From positions 84,299-148,298 of the forward strand of contig NZ_LT706965.1 of assembly GCF_900155535.1 (NCBI RefSeq): a stretch of DNA of 64,000 nucleotides, given 5' to 3'. This DNA comes from Corynebacterium urinipleomorphum. Lineage in GTDB: Bacteria > Actinomycetota > Actinomycetes > Mycobacteriales > Mycobacteriaceae. The position numbers and the translations under genes were made by a program. The notes below the pieces were generated by a model that was not told where the DNA came from, ran no database searches, and saw only the letters and a program-made list of their open reading frames with translations. Shown here in pieces: positions 55,428 through 64,000 of the stretch (position 1 is its first letter; each line of letters begins with the position of its first letter).

Positions 55428-56402
55428 TCAAGCTTCCGCGAGGATCTCCATGGACCGGAGAACTTCCTCATGAGTCGGGGACTGGAATGAAAGCATCAAC
55501 TCGTCTGCCTGAGCGTGCCGAGAGAACTTCTCCAAGTAGTCCACGACCTGCTCGCCGGTGCCTTCCGCCGTGTAGCGCAACATACCCACAATCTGATGGC
55601 CTTGGGGGGAGTTCATCACTGAGTCGAGCTGCTCCTCGGTGAGCGAACGTCCTTGGCGTCCGAGCAGCGCTTTGACCCGCGCACGGTGCACCAACTCAGT
55701 TTGGCGGGCGGCGTCTTCCGCGCTTTCCGACGCCGTCACGTTAACCGCAGCAATCACGTACGGCTCAGCGCAAACATCCGACGGCTGGAAGTTCTCGCGG
55801 TAGTACCGGGTCGCCTCCTCAAGGTGCGTCGGCGCAAAGTGGGACGCGAAAGAATAGGGGAGTCCCAACTTGGCCGCGAGGGTAGCGCCAAACATTGAAG
55901 AACCCAGAATATAAATCGGGACATTAGTTCCCGCGCCTGGCACCGCGGTCACCCCCGGAATCACGGAGCGGCCAGCCAAGTACCCCTGCAACTCCACGAC
56001 ATCGTTGGGGAAATTTTCAGCCGCCATCGGGTCGCGCCGGAGAGCCCTCCCGAGCGTGTTCTGGTCCGTGCCGGGCGCACGTCCCAAACCGAGATCAATA
56101 CGGTCGGGGTACAGCTCCGCGAGTGTGCCGAATTGCTCCGCAATCACGTACGGAGAGTGATTAGGCAGCATAACGCCGCCAGCACCGAGACGAATCTTCT
56201 CGGTCTTGGCGGCGATATGCGAGATCAGCACCGCCGGCGACGACGAAGCGATCGACGGCATGTTGTGGTGCTCGGAATACCAGACGCGGTCGTACCCCAG
56301 CTTCTCCGCTGTCTGGGCCAACTCCACTGAGCGGGCCATTGACTCACCTGGAGTCTCATCGTCACGGACAGTGCAGAAATCCAGCAGAGAAAGCGGGGTC
56401 AT
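55428..56402 (-). CDS. LLM-class flavin-dependent oxidoreductase
   Basis: 324 residues. A bacterial luciferase-like TIM-barrel flavoprotein: SLLDFCTVRDDETPGESMARSVELAQTAEKLGYDRVWYSEHHNMPSIASSSP, GAGGVMLPNHSPYVIAEQFGTLAELYPDRIDLGLGRAPGTD. It is the alkanal monooxygenase-like gene that neighbours brnQ in C. glutamicum; the substrate is unknown. Its ribosome site GGAAGG lies wholly inside a long hairpin. Confidence 0.9.
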   Translation of the reverse strand: MTPLSLLDFCTVRDDETPGESMARSVELAQTAEKLGYDRVWYSEHHNMPSIASSSPAVLISHIAAKTEKIRLGAGGVMLPNHSPYVIAEQFGTLAELYPDRIDLGLGRAPGTDQNTLGRALRRDPMAAENFPNDVVELQGYLAGRSVIPGVTAVPGAGTNVPIYILGSSMFGATLAAKLGLPYSFASHFAPTHLEEATRYYRENFQPSDVCAEPYVIAAVNVTASESAEDAARQTELVHRARVKALLGRQGRSLTEEQLDSVMNSPQGHQIVGMLRYTAEGTGEQVVDYLEKFSRHAQADELMLSFQSPTHEEVLRSMEILAEA

Positions 56403-56408
56403 GGTGGT

Positions 56409-56457
56409 CCTTCCGGTGCATCGGGAAAACTTTCACCCGATGCAACACCCCGGAAGG
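56409..56457 (-). promoter_or_regulatory. Ribosome-site-sequestering hairpin before the LLM oxidoreductase
   Basis: In the mRNA, CCTTCCGG then a five-base bulge (GGTGT) then TGCATCGGG pair with CCCGATGCA then CCGGAAGG, a 17-bp stem around a 10-base loop. The 3-prime arm contains GGAAGG, six bases before the ATG at 56402. No T-run follows, so it is not a terminator. It would block translation unless opened. Confidence 0.75.
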
Positions 56458-56478
56458 CTATGTCATTCCACCCGTGGG

Positions 56479-57894
56479 TTATGCGTTGTGGGCCTCAGCC
56501 TCTTCGAGGGTCTCACCCTCGACAGTGCGCTGCGTGCCGATTTCCAAAGGAGCGTGCGGCTTAGCAAAGTCAATGATCACACCGATGATGAACGCCACTG
56601 CAGTCGGCAGCAGCCAGCCCAAGTCGTTGGCCTGCATCGGCGACCAGTCGACGATCGGGGACAGCGCGTCCGCGCCCCAGCCCAGCGAAATGAAGGTGGA
56701 AATCAGGGACCAAGCCACTGCGACCCAGATCGGCAGGAAGAAGCCCCAGCGCAGGCGAGTGCGACGGCGGAACAGCGGCTCAATGAGGGTGACAAAGATC
56801 AGGGCAATCGCCGGCGGGTATAGGAAGCCCACCACAGGGCCAGCGATGGAGATGACGAAGTCAAGGCCCTGGGTCGCCATCAAAGCGGAAGCAACGGCGA
56901 AGATGATCGCCCACGTCCGGTAAGAGCCTGCGAACTGCTCGGAGAAGTACTCTGCGGTGGAGGTGATCAGTCCGATGGCGGTGGTTAGGCACGCGAGGAC
57001 GACGATCAGGGCGAACACGGTCTGGCCGGGGCGGCCCATGAGCTGCAACGCGGAGTCGGCAAGCAAAGGTGCTCCCGAGTCGTACTGGGACGCGTCCGGC
57101 ATCGCGCGGCCGATCAAGCCCAAGCCGATGTAGATTAGCGCGAGCAAGATGCTGGCGCCGACACCCGCGAGAATGGTGCCGCGAACCAGCGGCTTGCCCT
57201 CAGCGAAACCCTTATTGCGCAGGGATGAGATGACCACGATGGAGAATGCAAGCGCGGCGATCGAGTCCATGGTCAGGTATCCCTCGAGCACGCCTGCCGG
57301 GTACGGGTTGGACGCGTACGTTTCGCTCGGCTGGTAGTGCTGGTTCGTCATGGTGAACAAAGCCATGCCGATCATGATGACCAGGAGCAGGACCAGTACC
57401 GGGGTCAAGAATTTACCCAGGGTGTCTGTAATACGCGTCGGGTTCCACGAGAGAGCGAGCGCGATACCGAAGAAGACGATATTGAAGATTGCTGCGCTTG
57501 CAGTGCTGTCCCAGCCGAACAGCGGGGTAACGGCCACCTCGAAAGACACCGCACCAGTGCGCGGCAGAGCGTAGAAAGCACCGATGGACAGGTACGCGAG
57601 GACAGGGAAGACGACGCCAAAAATGGTGCCGGCACGCTGCGCGAGGTCGCGCACGTTCGAACCGGACAGGGCGATAGCGACAACAGCCAACACAGGCAGC
57701 AGCGCACCGGTGGTGAGGAAGCCGAGAATCGCCGGCCAGAAGTTGTCGCCTGCCTGAACAGCAAGCATCGGCGGGAAGATGAGGTTGCCTGCTCCGAAGA
57801 ACATCGAGAAAAGCGCGAGTGCCGTGAACAGAATTGCACTATTCGACGGCCGCTTGCCGGTTCCGTTACCGGCCGAGGAAACAGCTGTTGACAT
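56479..57894 (-). CDS. brnQ: Branched-chain amino acid carrier BrnQ
   Basis: 471 residues with about 12 membrane segments. LFSMFFGAGNLIFPPMLAVQAGDNFWPAILGFLTTGALLPVLAVVAIAL is the LIVCS-family N-terminus. Imports Leu, Ile, Val and perhaps Met with sodium. It precedes the LLM gene by 76 bases, which contain the hairpin, and is divergent from the second HNH gene. Confidence 0.94.
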   Translation of the reverse strand: MSTAVSSAGNGTGKRPSNSAILFTALALFSMFFGAGNLIFPPMLAVQAGDNFWPAILGFLTTGALLPVLAVVAIALSGSNVRDLAQRAGTIFGVVFPVLAYLSIGAFYALPRTGAVSFEVAVTPLFGWDSTASAAIFNIVFFGIALALSWNPTRITDTLGKFLTPVLVLLLVIMIGMALFTMTNQHYQPSETYASNPYPAGVLEGYLTMDSIAALAFSIVVISSLRNKGFAEGKPLVRGTILAGVGASILLALIYIGLGLIGRAMPDASQYDSGAPLLADSALQLMGRPGQTVFALIVVLACLTTAIGLITSTAEYFSEQFAGSYRTWAIIFAVASALMATQGLDFVISIAGPVVGFLYPPAIALIFVTLIEPLFRRRTRLRWGFFLPIWVAVAWSLISTFISLGWGADALSPIVDWSPMQANDLGWLLPTAVAFIIGVIIDFAKPHAPLEIGTQRTVEGETLEEAEAHNA

Positions 57895-58082
57895 GGAGCC
57901 TCCAGGGTGTGGGCGGGAAAATGATAGGTCTCACCCTAGCATTCCGCTGTATGAGATCCATGTTTTAGTAGTTGGAATCTTCGAGAGCTGCGGAAGGTTG
58001 CTTTCGCAATGTTTTCGGGCTGGGGCTCTTCGAATCGAATGGATCTGTATCCGAGAATGATCTGCGCGATGAGTACATGTTA

Positions 58083-58098
58083 TCGAAGATGTGTTCGA
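58083..58098. promoter_or_regulatory. Candidate LexA (SOS) box
   Basis: TCGAAGATGTGTTCGA matches the actinobacterial SOS box TCGAAC-N4-GTTCGA except at position 6; the right half-site GTTCGA is perfect. It lies 128-143 bases before the HNH start. A 12-base palindrome CGTTCTAGAACG at 58168-58179 lies nearer the gene. The rest of the 331-base brnQ-HNH gap is relatively AT-rich with no gene. Confidence 0.55.
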
Positions 58099-58225
58099 AT
58101 AATGCGGAATTGATTCTCTGGGATAACGGGGTTGTGTCCGGGGCGTGTGCAATGATGTTCGCACAGTCGTTCTAGAACGGTTGTAAATGGGTGCAAGGAG
58201 CGAACGTTCAAGGGAGGAGTCAACC

Positions 58226-59644
58226 GTGAGTGCGCCTGCAAAATTGCCCGAAATGGTACCCGGAGCGTTCTTCGCCAGCGAGAACCCTGAGGATCCATTG
58301 TCCGCCGCGGGTGCGGATCTTCGGCGGAGCCAATACGCGATTTTCGGCGAGTACGCCAAGCACGACATTTTCATGGGGTCCCGCGACCTAGATGCGGAAG
58401 TGACCAGTGTGAGCGTGAGCACCGGTCTCACTCCCCGCGATGTAAAAGAGGGGATTTTCGCCTACATGACTTTGCAGCAGCTGCCGCGTCTTCGTGCGCT
58501 CCAAGACGCGGTACAGCGGTTGGATATCAGGCGTCTTTGTGTGATTGAGAAGACCTTGAATCGAATGGGCAATGACGCCGATCCGGAGCATTACGCCGAG
58601 ATCGACAACCTGCTCGTCGGTTTGTTCACTGCGGAGAGCCCCAACCAGCAGCTTCCTACCCCGTATATGATCACGTTGAAACTCAACCAAATGCTCGCCA
58701 CCCTGGATTGCTCGGTGGCGTTCGACCGGGAGAAAAAGAAGAAGCGTGGGGAGTCGCCGCCTGGTTTTGGTCATCTTGATTTCCATCCGGACCCGTCTGG
58801 GGTGGGGTTAGCTGGACTCACATTTTCCGCGGACAATGTCTCTATGTCCGCCGTCAGGGCCTCCATTACCGCCACCGCCCGCAAGCACGGGCTCTCAGAT
58901 TCGGACGTCGCATTCAAACTTCTCACCGGCCGCATCGCCGCTGAGCTTCCAGCCACAATCTTTGCGTACGCGCCGAAGACACCTGACGGAACTCTCGACC
59001 CGACGAAACCGGTTTTTCTCCCGGGGTTCGGGTGGTCCGGCGCCGTGGGCACCGAAATGTTCCATTCCTTCAATATCAGCGTCATGGACCTCGAAGGGGC
59101 CGCCGCGCATACCGTCGCCGGTTACGTCGCTCCCGACAAGGTCAAAGCATACGTACGGGGACGCGACGGAACATGCATCTACCCCGGATGCGACAGGGAA
59201 GCCTGGAGCTGCCAGCTCGATCACCGCATTCCCTACGACGAGGGCGGCCAGACTAACGCGGACAATCTCTTCTGCCTGTGTCAACACCACCACAACATGA
59301 AGACGGACCGTCTGGCCTTCTACATTCCGGACCCGGTGACAGGCGAGATCATCTGGTTGTTCTCCGACGGAACCTACGCGCGGGTCGATCCGAACGGAAT
59401 CATCGCCGACCAAATCACTCCGACGAACCCGAAATGGTCCCGCTCCCTCGACGATGTGAAGAGACTGAAACGGGAAAACGCCCGGTTCTTTGCCAAATGC
59501 CACAAGGTGCTCGACGAATTTGAGGAGGATTTCGATTATCAGGGGTGCCTGAACAAGCTCCTCGAGTTGGAGGAGGAATTCGGGTTACGGTTCCCGTTCC
59601 ACCCGGAGCCGCCTCCGCGCTACGAGCCGCCGCCGGAAATCTAG
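58226..59644 (+). CDS. HNH endonuclease, DUF222-type
   Basis: 472 residues from a GTG at 58226, chosen for the strong AGGGAGGAG six bases upstream; the frame opens at 58187. A long helical N-terminal domain is followed by the nuclease CIYPGCDREAWSCQLDHRIPYDEGG and NLFCLCQHHHNMKTDR (Cys pair, DH core and histidine cluster), then a charged C-terminal tail with EEDFDYQGCLNKLLELEEEFG and a proline-rich end. It is a different lineage from the HNH protein at 18 kb. The candidate SOS box suggests damage-responsive expression. Confidence 0.88.
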   Translation: MSAPAKLPEMVPGAFFASENPEDPLSAAGADLRRSQYAIFGEYAKHDIFMGSRDLDAEVTSVSVSTGLTPRDVKEGIFAYMTLQQLPRLRALQDAVQRLDIRRLCVIEKTLNRMGNDADPEHYAEIDNLLVGLFTAESPNQQLPTPYMITLKLNQMLATLDCSVAFDREKKKKRGESPPGFGHLDFHPDPSGVGLAGLTFSADNVSMSAVRASITATARKHGLSDSDVAFKLLTGRIAAELPATIFAYAPKTPDGTLDPTKPVFLPGFGWSGAVGTEMFHSFNISVMDLEGAAAHTVAGYVAPDKVKAYVRGRDGTCIYPGCDREAWSCQLDHRIPYDEGGQTNADNLFCLCQHHHNMKTDRLAFYIPDPVTGEIIWLFSDGTYARVDPNGIIADQITPTNPKWSRSLDDVKRLKRENARFFAKCHKVLDEFEEDFDYQGCLNKLLELEEEFGLRFPFHPEPPPRYEPPPEI

Positions 59645-60687
59645 GACAATTCGCGGATCGCAGTGAGCGGGATCTCAACCCAGTCGGGCCGGTTGTTCGC
59701 CTCGTACACCACTTCGTACGCGGCTTTGTCGGCGATATAAGCGTCGAGAATCGGGTCACGTTCGATGCCGTATCCAGCAAGCAGCTTATCGACGTCAGCT
59801 CTTCCCCCCATCGCCTCCGCATACCCGAAGGAACGCACCATCCCGGCGACATCACGAAGCGGGTGGTCGGGGAGCCGACGCTGCTCGAGGGGCCGGGCCG
59901 GTTCACCCTCGAAATCGATCAGGTACCAGCGATCCGCCAGGAGAGTTTGTCCTAAATGTAGGTCGCCGTGAATCCTCTGGATTTCGACGGCATCGTCCGG
60001 GATGCGGGCATAAATATCCCGAAGTGTGTCCTCGAAAGCAGAAAGTGCGTCGGTCTGCTGCAGGATCTCGTCGAGGTGGTTGTTGAGGGAATCGCGGATG
60101 TGGGCCCCAGGTACTTCGGTGGTGCGGAATTTCTTTGCAAGATCTTCGTGCACTGTCCGGATCGCGGCGCCGAGAGTTTCTTCATCCTCGAGGCCGGGGT
60201 CGAGCGCCAGTTGGAAGCCGTCGCGGCCGCCAGTGATGAGTTGCTGCATCATGGCCAGGGTGCGGCCGTCCCGGGTGATGTGGCCGCGGACTCCGGCGAC
60301 GTGAGGGCAATCGGAGATCTCGGAGAGGAGCTCCACGTCGGGGTTCAGGCCTTCTTCGAGCTTGCGGAAAACCTTGAGGATCCAACGTTGGTCTACTACA
60401 AGCGAAGTATTCGACTGGTCAGCACCGAGCGGAACTGCAATATCACCTGACATGTCGCCGGAGATTTCGCCGAAATCGTGCAGGTGCTCGAGATAAGTTT
60501 GGGCACCGCGATCAGTGTTGAGAACGTCCACGTCGTCGGAGACGAGGACTTGATAGAGGTCGACGTTGCCGTGGTCCACCTCAATGATCTGCCAGGAGGA
60601 GGAACCGACGGGGATTTCGGCGACAACCTGCTGGTTGAGGATTTGTTCTGATTTTGAGCCGTAAAAGCGCGTGTTTTTCAGGTCCAT
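59641..60687 (-). CDS. mak: Maltokinase
   Basis: 348 residues from the ATG at 60687; the frame opens at 60756. Phosphorylates maltose to maltose 1-phosphate for the GlgE route to glycogen-like glucan. VVDQRWILKVFRKLEEGLNPDVELLSEI is the N-lobe; the kinase loop is QRIHGDLHLGQTLLADRWYLIDFEGEPARP. Shorter than the mycobacterial enzyme. It starts seven bases after the treS stop, the usual TreS-maltokinase pairing. glgE is not in the window. Confidence 0.93.
   Translation of the reverse strand: MDLKNTRFYGSKSEQILNQQVVAEIPVGSSSWQIIEVDHGNVDLYQVLVSDDVDVLNTDRGAQTYLEHLHDFGEISGDMSGDIAVPLGADQSNTSLVVDQRWILKVFRKLEEGLNPDVELLSEISDCPHVAGVRGHITRDGRTLAMMQQLITGGRDGFQLALDPGLEDEETLGAAIRTVHEDLAKKFRTTEVPGAHIRDSLNNHLDEILQQTDALSAFEDTLRDIYARIPDDAVEIQRIHGDLHLGQTLLADRWYLIDFEGEPARPLEQRRLPDHPLRDVAGMVRSFGYAEAMGGRADVDKLLAGYGIERDPILDAYIADKAAYEVVYEANNRPDWVEIPLTAIRELS
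59785..59794 (+). repeat. CTTATCGACG decamer
   Basis: In mak, read as DVDKLL. Confidence 0.9.
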
Positions 60688-60694
60688 GGTGAGC

Positions 60695-62413
60695 CTAGGA
60701 GATATCGAACCAGAAGTGGCCGTGCGGAGCGAGGGTGACCAGCCAAGGAAGTTCACCGATGGCGGGGAACTCGACGTTGCCGGACAGCTCGCGGGGAACT
60801 GAGCCTGCTAGGTGGGAGAGGTGCATCTCCACCGGTTGGGGACGTGAGCTCATGTTGTTGACGCAGAGGATGCGCTCGTCTTCGTATTCGCGGATGAAAG
60901 CGAGCACCTGGGGGTTTGAGTGTTGGACTTCTTGGTAGTCGCCGCGGCCGAAGGCCTTGTATTGCTTACGGATGTGCACGTGCTCCCGGACCCAGTGAAG
61001 GAGGGAGTTCTCTCGGTCCATCTGGGACTCGACATTGACGGCTTGGTATCCGTAGGTGTCGTTGCGGATGGAGGGGAGATACAGGCGCTCGGGGTCGGCA
61101 GTGGAGAAACCGCCGTTGCGGTCGGCGTTCCACTGCATGGGGGTGCGCACGCCGTCGCGATCCGGGAGCCAGATGTTGTCACCCATGCCGATTTCGTCGC
61201 CGTAGTAGAGGAACGGGGATCCGGGGAGGGAAAGAAGGAGAGCGTGTGCGAGCTCCAATCGGTCGCGGTGTCCGCCGAGGAGCGGGGCGAGGCGGCGGCG
61301 GATGCCCACGTTGGCACGCATGCGCGGGTCGGTGGCGTAGTTGGTGTACATGTAGTCGCGCTCATCCTCGGTGACCATTTCGAGGGTCAGCTCGTCGTGG
61401 TTCCGTAGGAAGATACCCCACTGGGCGGACTCGGGAATGTCGGGGGTCTCGCGCAGGATATCGATGACCGGCTGAGCTTTTTCCTGCCGGATACCCATGA
61501 AGATGCGGGGCATGACTGGGAAGTGGAAGGCCATCTGGCACTCGTCGCTGTCGCCAAAGTACTGGACGACCTCGTCGGGCATTTGGTTGGCTTCGGCGAG
61601 AAGGAAACGGCCGGGATACTCTTCGTCGAAAAGCGTGCGGACGCGTTTGATGAAGTTATGGGTTTCGGGGAGGTTCTCGCAGTTGGTGCCTTCCCGCTCG
61701 TAGAGGTAAGGGATGGCGTCGAGGCGGATCCCGTCCATGCCGAGGTCGAGCCAGAACCGGATGACGTCGATGACGGCATCCTGGACGTCCGGGTTGTCGT
61801 AGTTGAGGTCCGGCTGGTGGGAGAAGAAGCGGTGCCAGAAGTACTGCTTTCGCACCGGATCGTAAGTCCAGTTGGACTCTTCGGTGTCGATGAAGATGAT
61901 GCGCGCGTCCGAGTATTCGGTCGCGGTGTCGGACCAAACGTAGAAGTCGCCGTAGGGGCCTTCTGGGTCGCGGCGGGATTCCTGGAACCACGGGTGGGAA
62001 TCGGAGGTGTGGTTGATGGGGAAGTCGGTGATGATGCGGATGCCGCGCTTGTGGGCGGCGTCGACAAGCGAGACGAAGTCCTCGACGGTGCCGAATTCGG
62101 GGAGGACCTTGCGGAAATCGCGGATGTCGTAGCCGCCGTCGCGCAGTGGGGAATCGTAGAAAGGCGGGAGCCACAGGCAGTCGACGCCGAGCCACTGCAG
62201 GTAGTCGAGTTTGTCCTCGACGCCCTTCAGGGTGCCGGAGCCGGAACCGTCCGGGTCGTAGAAGGCGCGGACGAGCACTTCGTAGAAGACGGCATCTTTG
62301 TACCACTCGGGGTCGGGGCGCTGCCAGGGCTCGTTACCGGGGGCCGGGGCGGGCGCGCCGTATTCGCTGGCGTCCGCCTCGATCAGAAAACCTTGCTCGT
62401 CAGTGGATTCCAT
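60695..62413 (-). CDS. treS: Trehalose synthase (maltose alpha-D-glucosyltransferase)
   Basis: 572 residues from the ATG at 62413; one at 62422 is possible. GH13 enzyme interconverting maltose and trehalose. [27 protein letters not shown] starts the barrel; the nucleophile is in [13 protein letters not shown], the acid in [11 protein letters not shown] and the third carboxylate in [11 protein letters not shown]. It begins inside the end of the upstream aecD-like gene (14-base overlap), which links osmolyte and sulphur-amino-acid genes. Confidence 0.95.
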   Translation of the reverse strand: MESTDEQGFLIEADASEYGAPAPAPGNEPWQRPDPEWYKDAVFYEVLVRAFYDPDGSGSGTLKGVEDKLDYLQWLGVDCLWLPPFYDSPLRDGGYDIRDFRKVLPEFGTVEDFVSLVDAAHKRGIRIITDFPINHTSDSHPWFQESRRDPEGPYGDFYVWSDTATEYSDARIIFIDTEESNWTYDPVRKQYFWHRFFSHQPDLNYDNPDVQDAVIDVIRFWLDLGMDGIRLDAIPYLYEREGTNCENLPETHNFIKRVRTLFDEEYPGRFLLAEANQMPDEVVQYFGDSDECQMAFHFPVMPRIFMGIRQEKAQPVIDILRETPDIPESAQWGIFLRNHDELTLEMVTEDERDYMYTNYATDPRMRANVGIRRRLAPLLGGHRDRLELAHALLLSLPGSPFLYYGDEIGMGDNIWLPDRDGVRTPMQWNADRNGGFSTADPERLYLPSIRNDTYGYQAVNVESQMDRENSLLHWVREHVHIRKQYKAFGRGDYQEVQHSNPQVLAFIREYEDERILCVNNMSSRPQPVEMHLSHLAGSVPRELSGNVEFPAIGELPWLVTLAPHGHFWFDIS

Positions 62414-63542
62414 GACCCCCAAGGATAGCGCTGGAAATGCGGTTGAGGGCGTCCTCGAGAATGATTTGGCTAGTGGCGAAGTTCAGGCGGGCGTGGTGGG
62501 CGCCCCCGGGGCCGAAGGTGACGCCCTCATTCAGCGCGACTTTCGCTTCTCGACGAATCCACGCCGCCGGCTTTTCGTCCTTGATCGCAGTGTCACTGAA
62601 GTCGAGGAACATGAGGTACGTGGCGGACGGTTCGGTGAACTGGATGCCGGGGACAGCTTCGGGAAGGTTCTCGACGAGGAAGTCTCGATTGGACTTGAGG
62701 ATTTCGAGCTGGGCGTCGAGGGCCTCTTTTCCTTCCTCGTAGCACGCCTGGGCGGCGATGATGCCTAAAGTTCCGGTGCCGTCTTTGGCAACGCCGGTCA
62801 GGGAGTTCCAGGTCTTCACGTCGTCTTCATTACTGAAGATGATCTGGGCGCATTTGAGGCCGGCGATGTTCCAGGCCTTGGAGGTGGCGGTGACGGTGAT
62901 GCAGACGTTGGCGGCGGTGTCGTTGACACCAGCGGCGCAGATGTGCTGGCCTTCGTAGACGATGGGGGCGTGGATTTCGTCCGAGAGGACGCGTGCACCG
63001 TATTTGTCGGCGATGGCGCAGAGCTGGGCGAGTTCTTCAGCGTCGAAGGTGTAGCCCCACGGATTGTTCGGGGAGGCGAGAAGGATAGAGCCGGCACCGT
63101 TCTTGAAGGCGGCTTCGATTTCCATCATGTCGAGGCCGTCTTTGGCGCCGACCTCGACAAGCTCGCGGCCAGCGGTCACCGGGATCTCCAGGAATGGCGG
63201 GTAGGCGGGAACAGGAACGACGACGGGGGAACCAGGTTTGGTGAAGTACTGAACAGCCAGGAGCATGCCTCGCACAACATCGGCGACGGGGAACACCCAC
63301 TCCGGGTTCGGGCACCAGCCGTATCGATCGGCATAGAAATCGCTCACTGCGCCACCGAGGTTGTGGAAAGCGGGGGTGTAACCGAACGCTTCCCGGTCGA
63401 CGGCATCTTGGATCGCGCGCTTCACCGGCTCAGCGGTGGGGAAATCGCTCTCGGCGACCCAGAGGGGAATGACATCGTCCCCGTACTGGGTCCACTTGCG
63501 GGTGCGGCGGGCGCGGAGGGTCTCAAGATCTGGAAACTGCAT
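62400..63542 (-). CDS. aecD: Cystathionine beta-lyase-type C-S lyase (MalY/PatB family)
   Basis: 380 residues. PLP enzyme of aminotransferase fold type [17 protein letters not shown] and [23 protein letters not shown] at the front, [21 protein letters not shown] and the Schiff-base lysine in [13 protein letters not shown]. It splits cystathionine and S-substituted cysteines. In C. glutamicum aecD adjoins brnQ; here HNH, mak and treS lie between, so the order has been rearranged. Confidence 0.9.
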   Translation of the reverse strand: MQFPDLETLRARRTRKWTQYGDDVIPLWVAESDFPTAEPVKRAIQDAVDREAFGYTPAFHNLGGAVSDFYADRYGWCPNPEWVFPVADVVRGMLLAVQYFTKPGSPVVVPVPAYPPFLEIPVTAGRELVEVGAKDGLDMMEIEAAFKNGAGSILLASPNNPWGYTFDAEELAQLCAIADKYGARVLSDEIHAPIVYEGQHICAAGVNDTAANVCITVTATSKAWNIAGLKCAQIIFSNEDDVKTWNSLTGVAKDGTGTLGIIAAQACYEEGKEALDAQLEILKSNRDFLVENLPEAVPGIQFTEPSATYLMFLDFSDTAIKDEKPAAWIRREAKVALNEGVTFGPGGAHHARLNFATSQIILEDALNRISSAILGGHGIH

Positions 63543-63552
63543 GGCCCCTAAT

Positions 63553-64000
63553 TTACGCCTTGAAGCCGAACGCTTTGAGTCGCTTCCGATCCTCTGCAGA
63601 GGAGGAGGCGGTCAACGCGAGGAGCTCCGAATAAATGCCGCCGGAGACCGCGAGCTCGGAAGGCTTTCCAATTTCATCGATCTTTCCATCTTTGAGGGTG
63701 ATGATGGTGTCTACGTCGGCGATCGTCGATAAGCGGTGCGCGATCATGATGGTGGTTCTGTTTTTCATCAGCTCGTCGAGGCCGGCTTGGACCGCGCGCT
63801 CGGACTTGGTGTCCAGTGCCGAGGTTGCTTCGTCGAGGACGAGAAGCGGCGCGTCTTTGAGCATCGCGCGGGCGACGGCGACTCGCTGTTTTTGGCCGCC
63901 GGAGAGGCGCAAACCTCGTTCGCCGATGATGGTGTCGTAACCGTCGGTGAAGCTGGAAATGAAGTCGTGGGCGTTGGCGCGTTTAGCTACGTCGATGATT
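63553..64000 (-). CDS. ABC exporter ATP-binding domain, 5-prime part outside window
   Basis: About 149 C-terminal residues are visible, entering in [17 protein letters not shown]. The signature is [16 protein letters not shown], Walker [13 protein letters not shown], and the H-loop HRLST in [15 protein letters not shown]. This form (MsbA/LmrA-like half transporter) normally has a membrane domain first. It ends 10 bases before the aecD-like start, so it may be co-transcribed. The decamer at 63724 lies over the H-loop codons. Confidence 0.9.
   Translation of the reverse strand, partial: IIDVAKRANAHDFISSFTDGYDTIIGERGLRLSGGQKQRVAVARAMLKDAPLLVLDEATSALDTKSERAVQAGLDELMKNRTTIMIAHRLSTIADVDTIITLKDGKIDEIGKPSELAVSGGIYSELLALTASSSAEDRKRLKAFGFKA
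63724..63733 (-). repeat. CTTATCGACG decamer
   Basis: In the ABC exporter, over its H-loop, read in the third phase as Leu-Ser-Thr (RLSTI). Confidence 0.9.

Overview
The window reads as chromosomal DNA of a high-GC Corynebacterium. Gene order supports this: tig-clpP-clpP-clpX, valS-folC, rne-rplU-rpmA-obg-proB-proA-nadD-rsfS, comEA-comEC-holA-rpsT-lepA, and an aecD/brnQ/luciferase-like/ectP/treS/maltokinase neighbourhood are all corynebacterial arrangements. CDSs tile almost the whole window on both strands. I see no rRNA, prophage, insertion sequence or CRISPR array.

Layout. 1-3.0 kb: end of a membrane-protein gene, tRNA-Gly(TCC), tRNA-Pro(TGG), trigger factor. 2.7-7.6 kb: ATP-dependent proteolysis genes (two clpP genes, then clpX), separated by two lipoproteins and a hydrolase. 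7.6-14.4 kb: TetR regulator, malate dehydrogenase, then valS-folC-DUF4233. 14.5-21.8 kb: a fatty-acid beta-oxidation block (thiolase, FadB-like fusion, two paralogous acyl-CoA dehydrogenases) with an HNH-nuclease gene. 22-25 kb: ndk and a Tat-exported PhoD-type phosphatase. 25-40 kb: a long plus-strand run for RNA processing, ribosome, proline and NAD genes, then comEA, a frameshifted comEC and holA. 40-50 kb: transport and secreted enzymes, rpsT, a PemK-like protein, lepA, a BCCT carrier, ribokinase and a secreted PAP2 phosphatase. 50-55.4 kb: a four-gene oligopeptide/nickel-type ABC importer. 55.4-64 kb: luciferase-like oxidoreductase, brnQ, a second HNH gene behind a candidate LexA box, maltokinase, treS, an AecD-like C-S lyase and a truncated ABC exporter.

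The strongest signal not explained by genes is a short word, GCTTATCGACG (reverse CGTCGATAAGC). I counted 27 exact copies of its 10-base core by eye, against roughly 0.1 expected by composition. It occurs in both orientations, in three different codon phases (Leu-Ile-Asp, Val-Asp-Lys, and Ser-Ile-Ser or Leu-Ser-Thr) and in intergenic DNA, so it appears to be kept at the DNA level. I do not recognise a described corynebacterial element with this sequence. A second notable signal is a long hairpin that buries the ribosome binding site of the luciferase-like gene after brnQ.

All coordinates and counts come from reading by eye; no searches were run.
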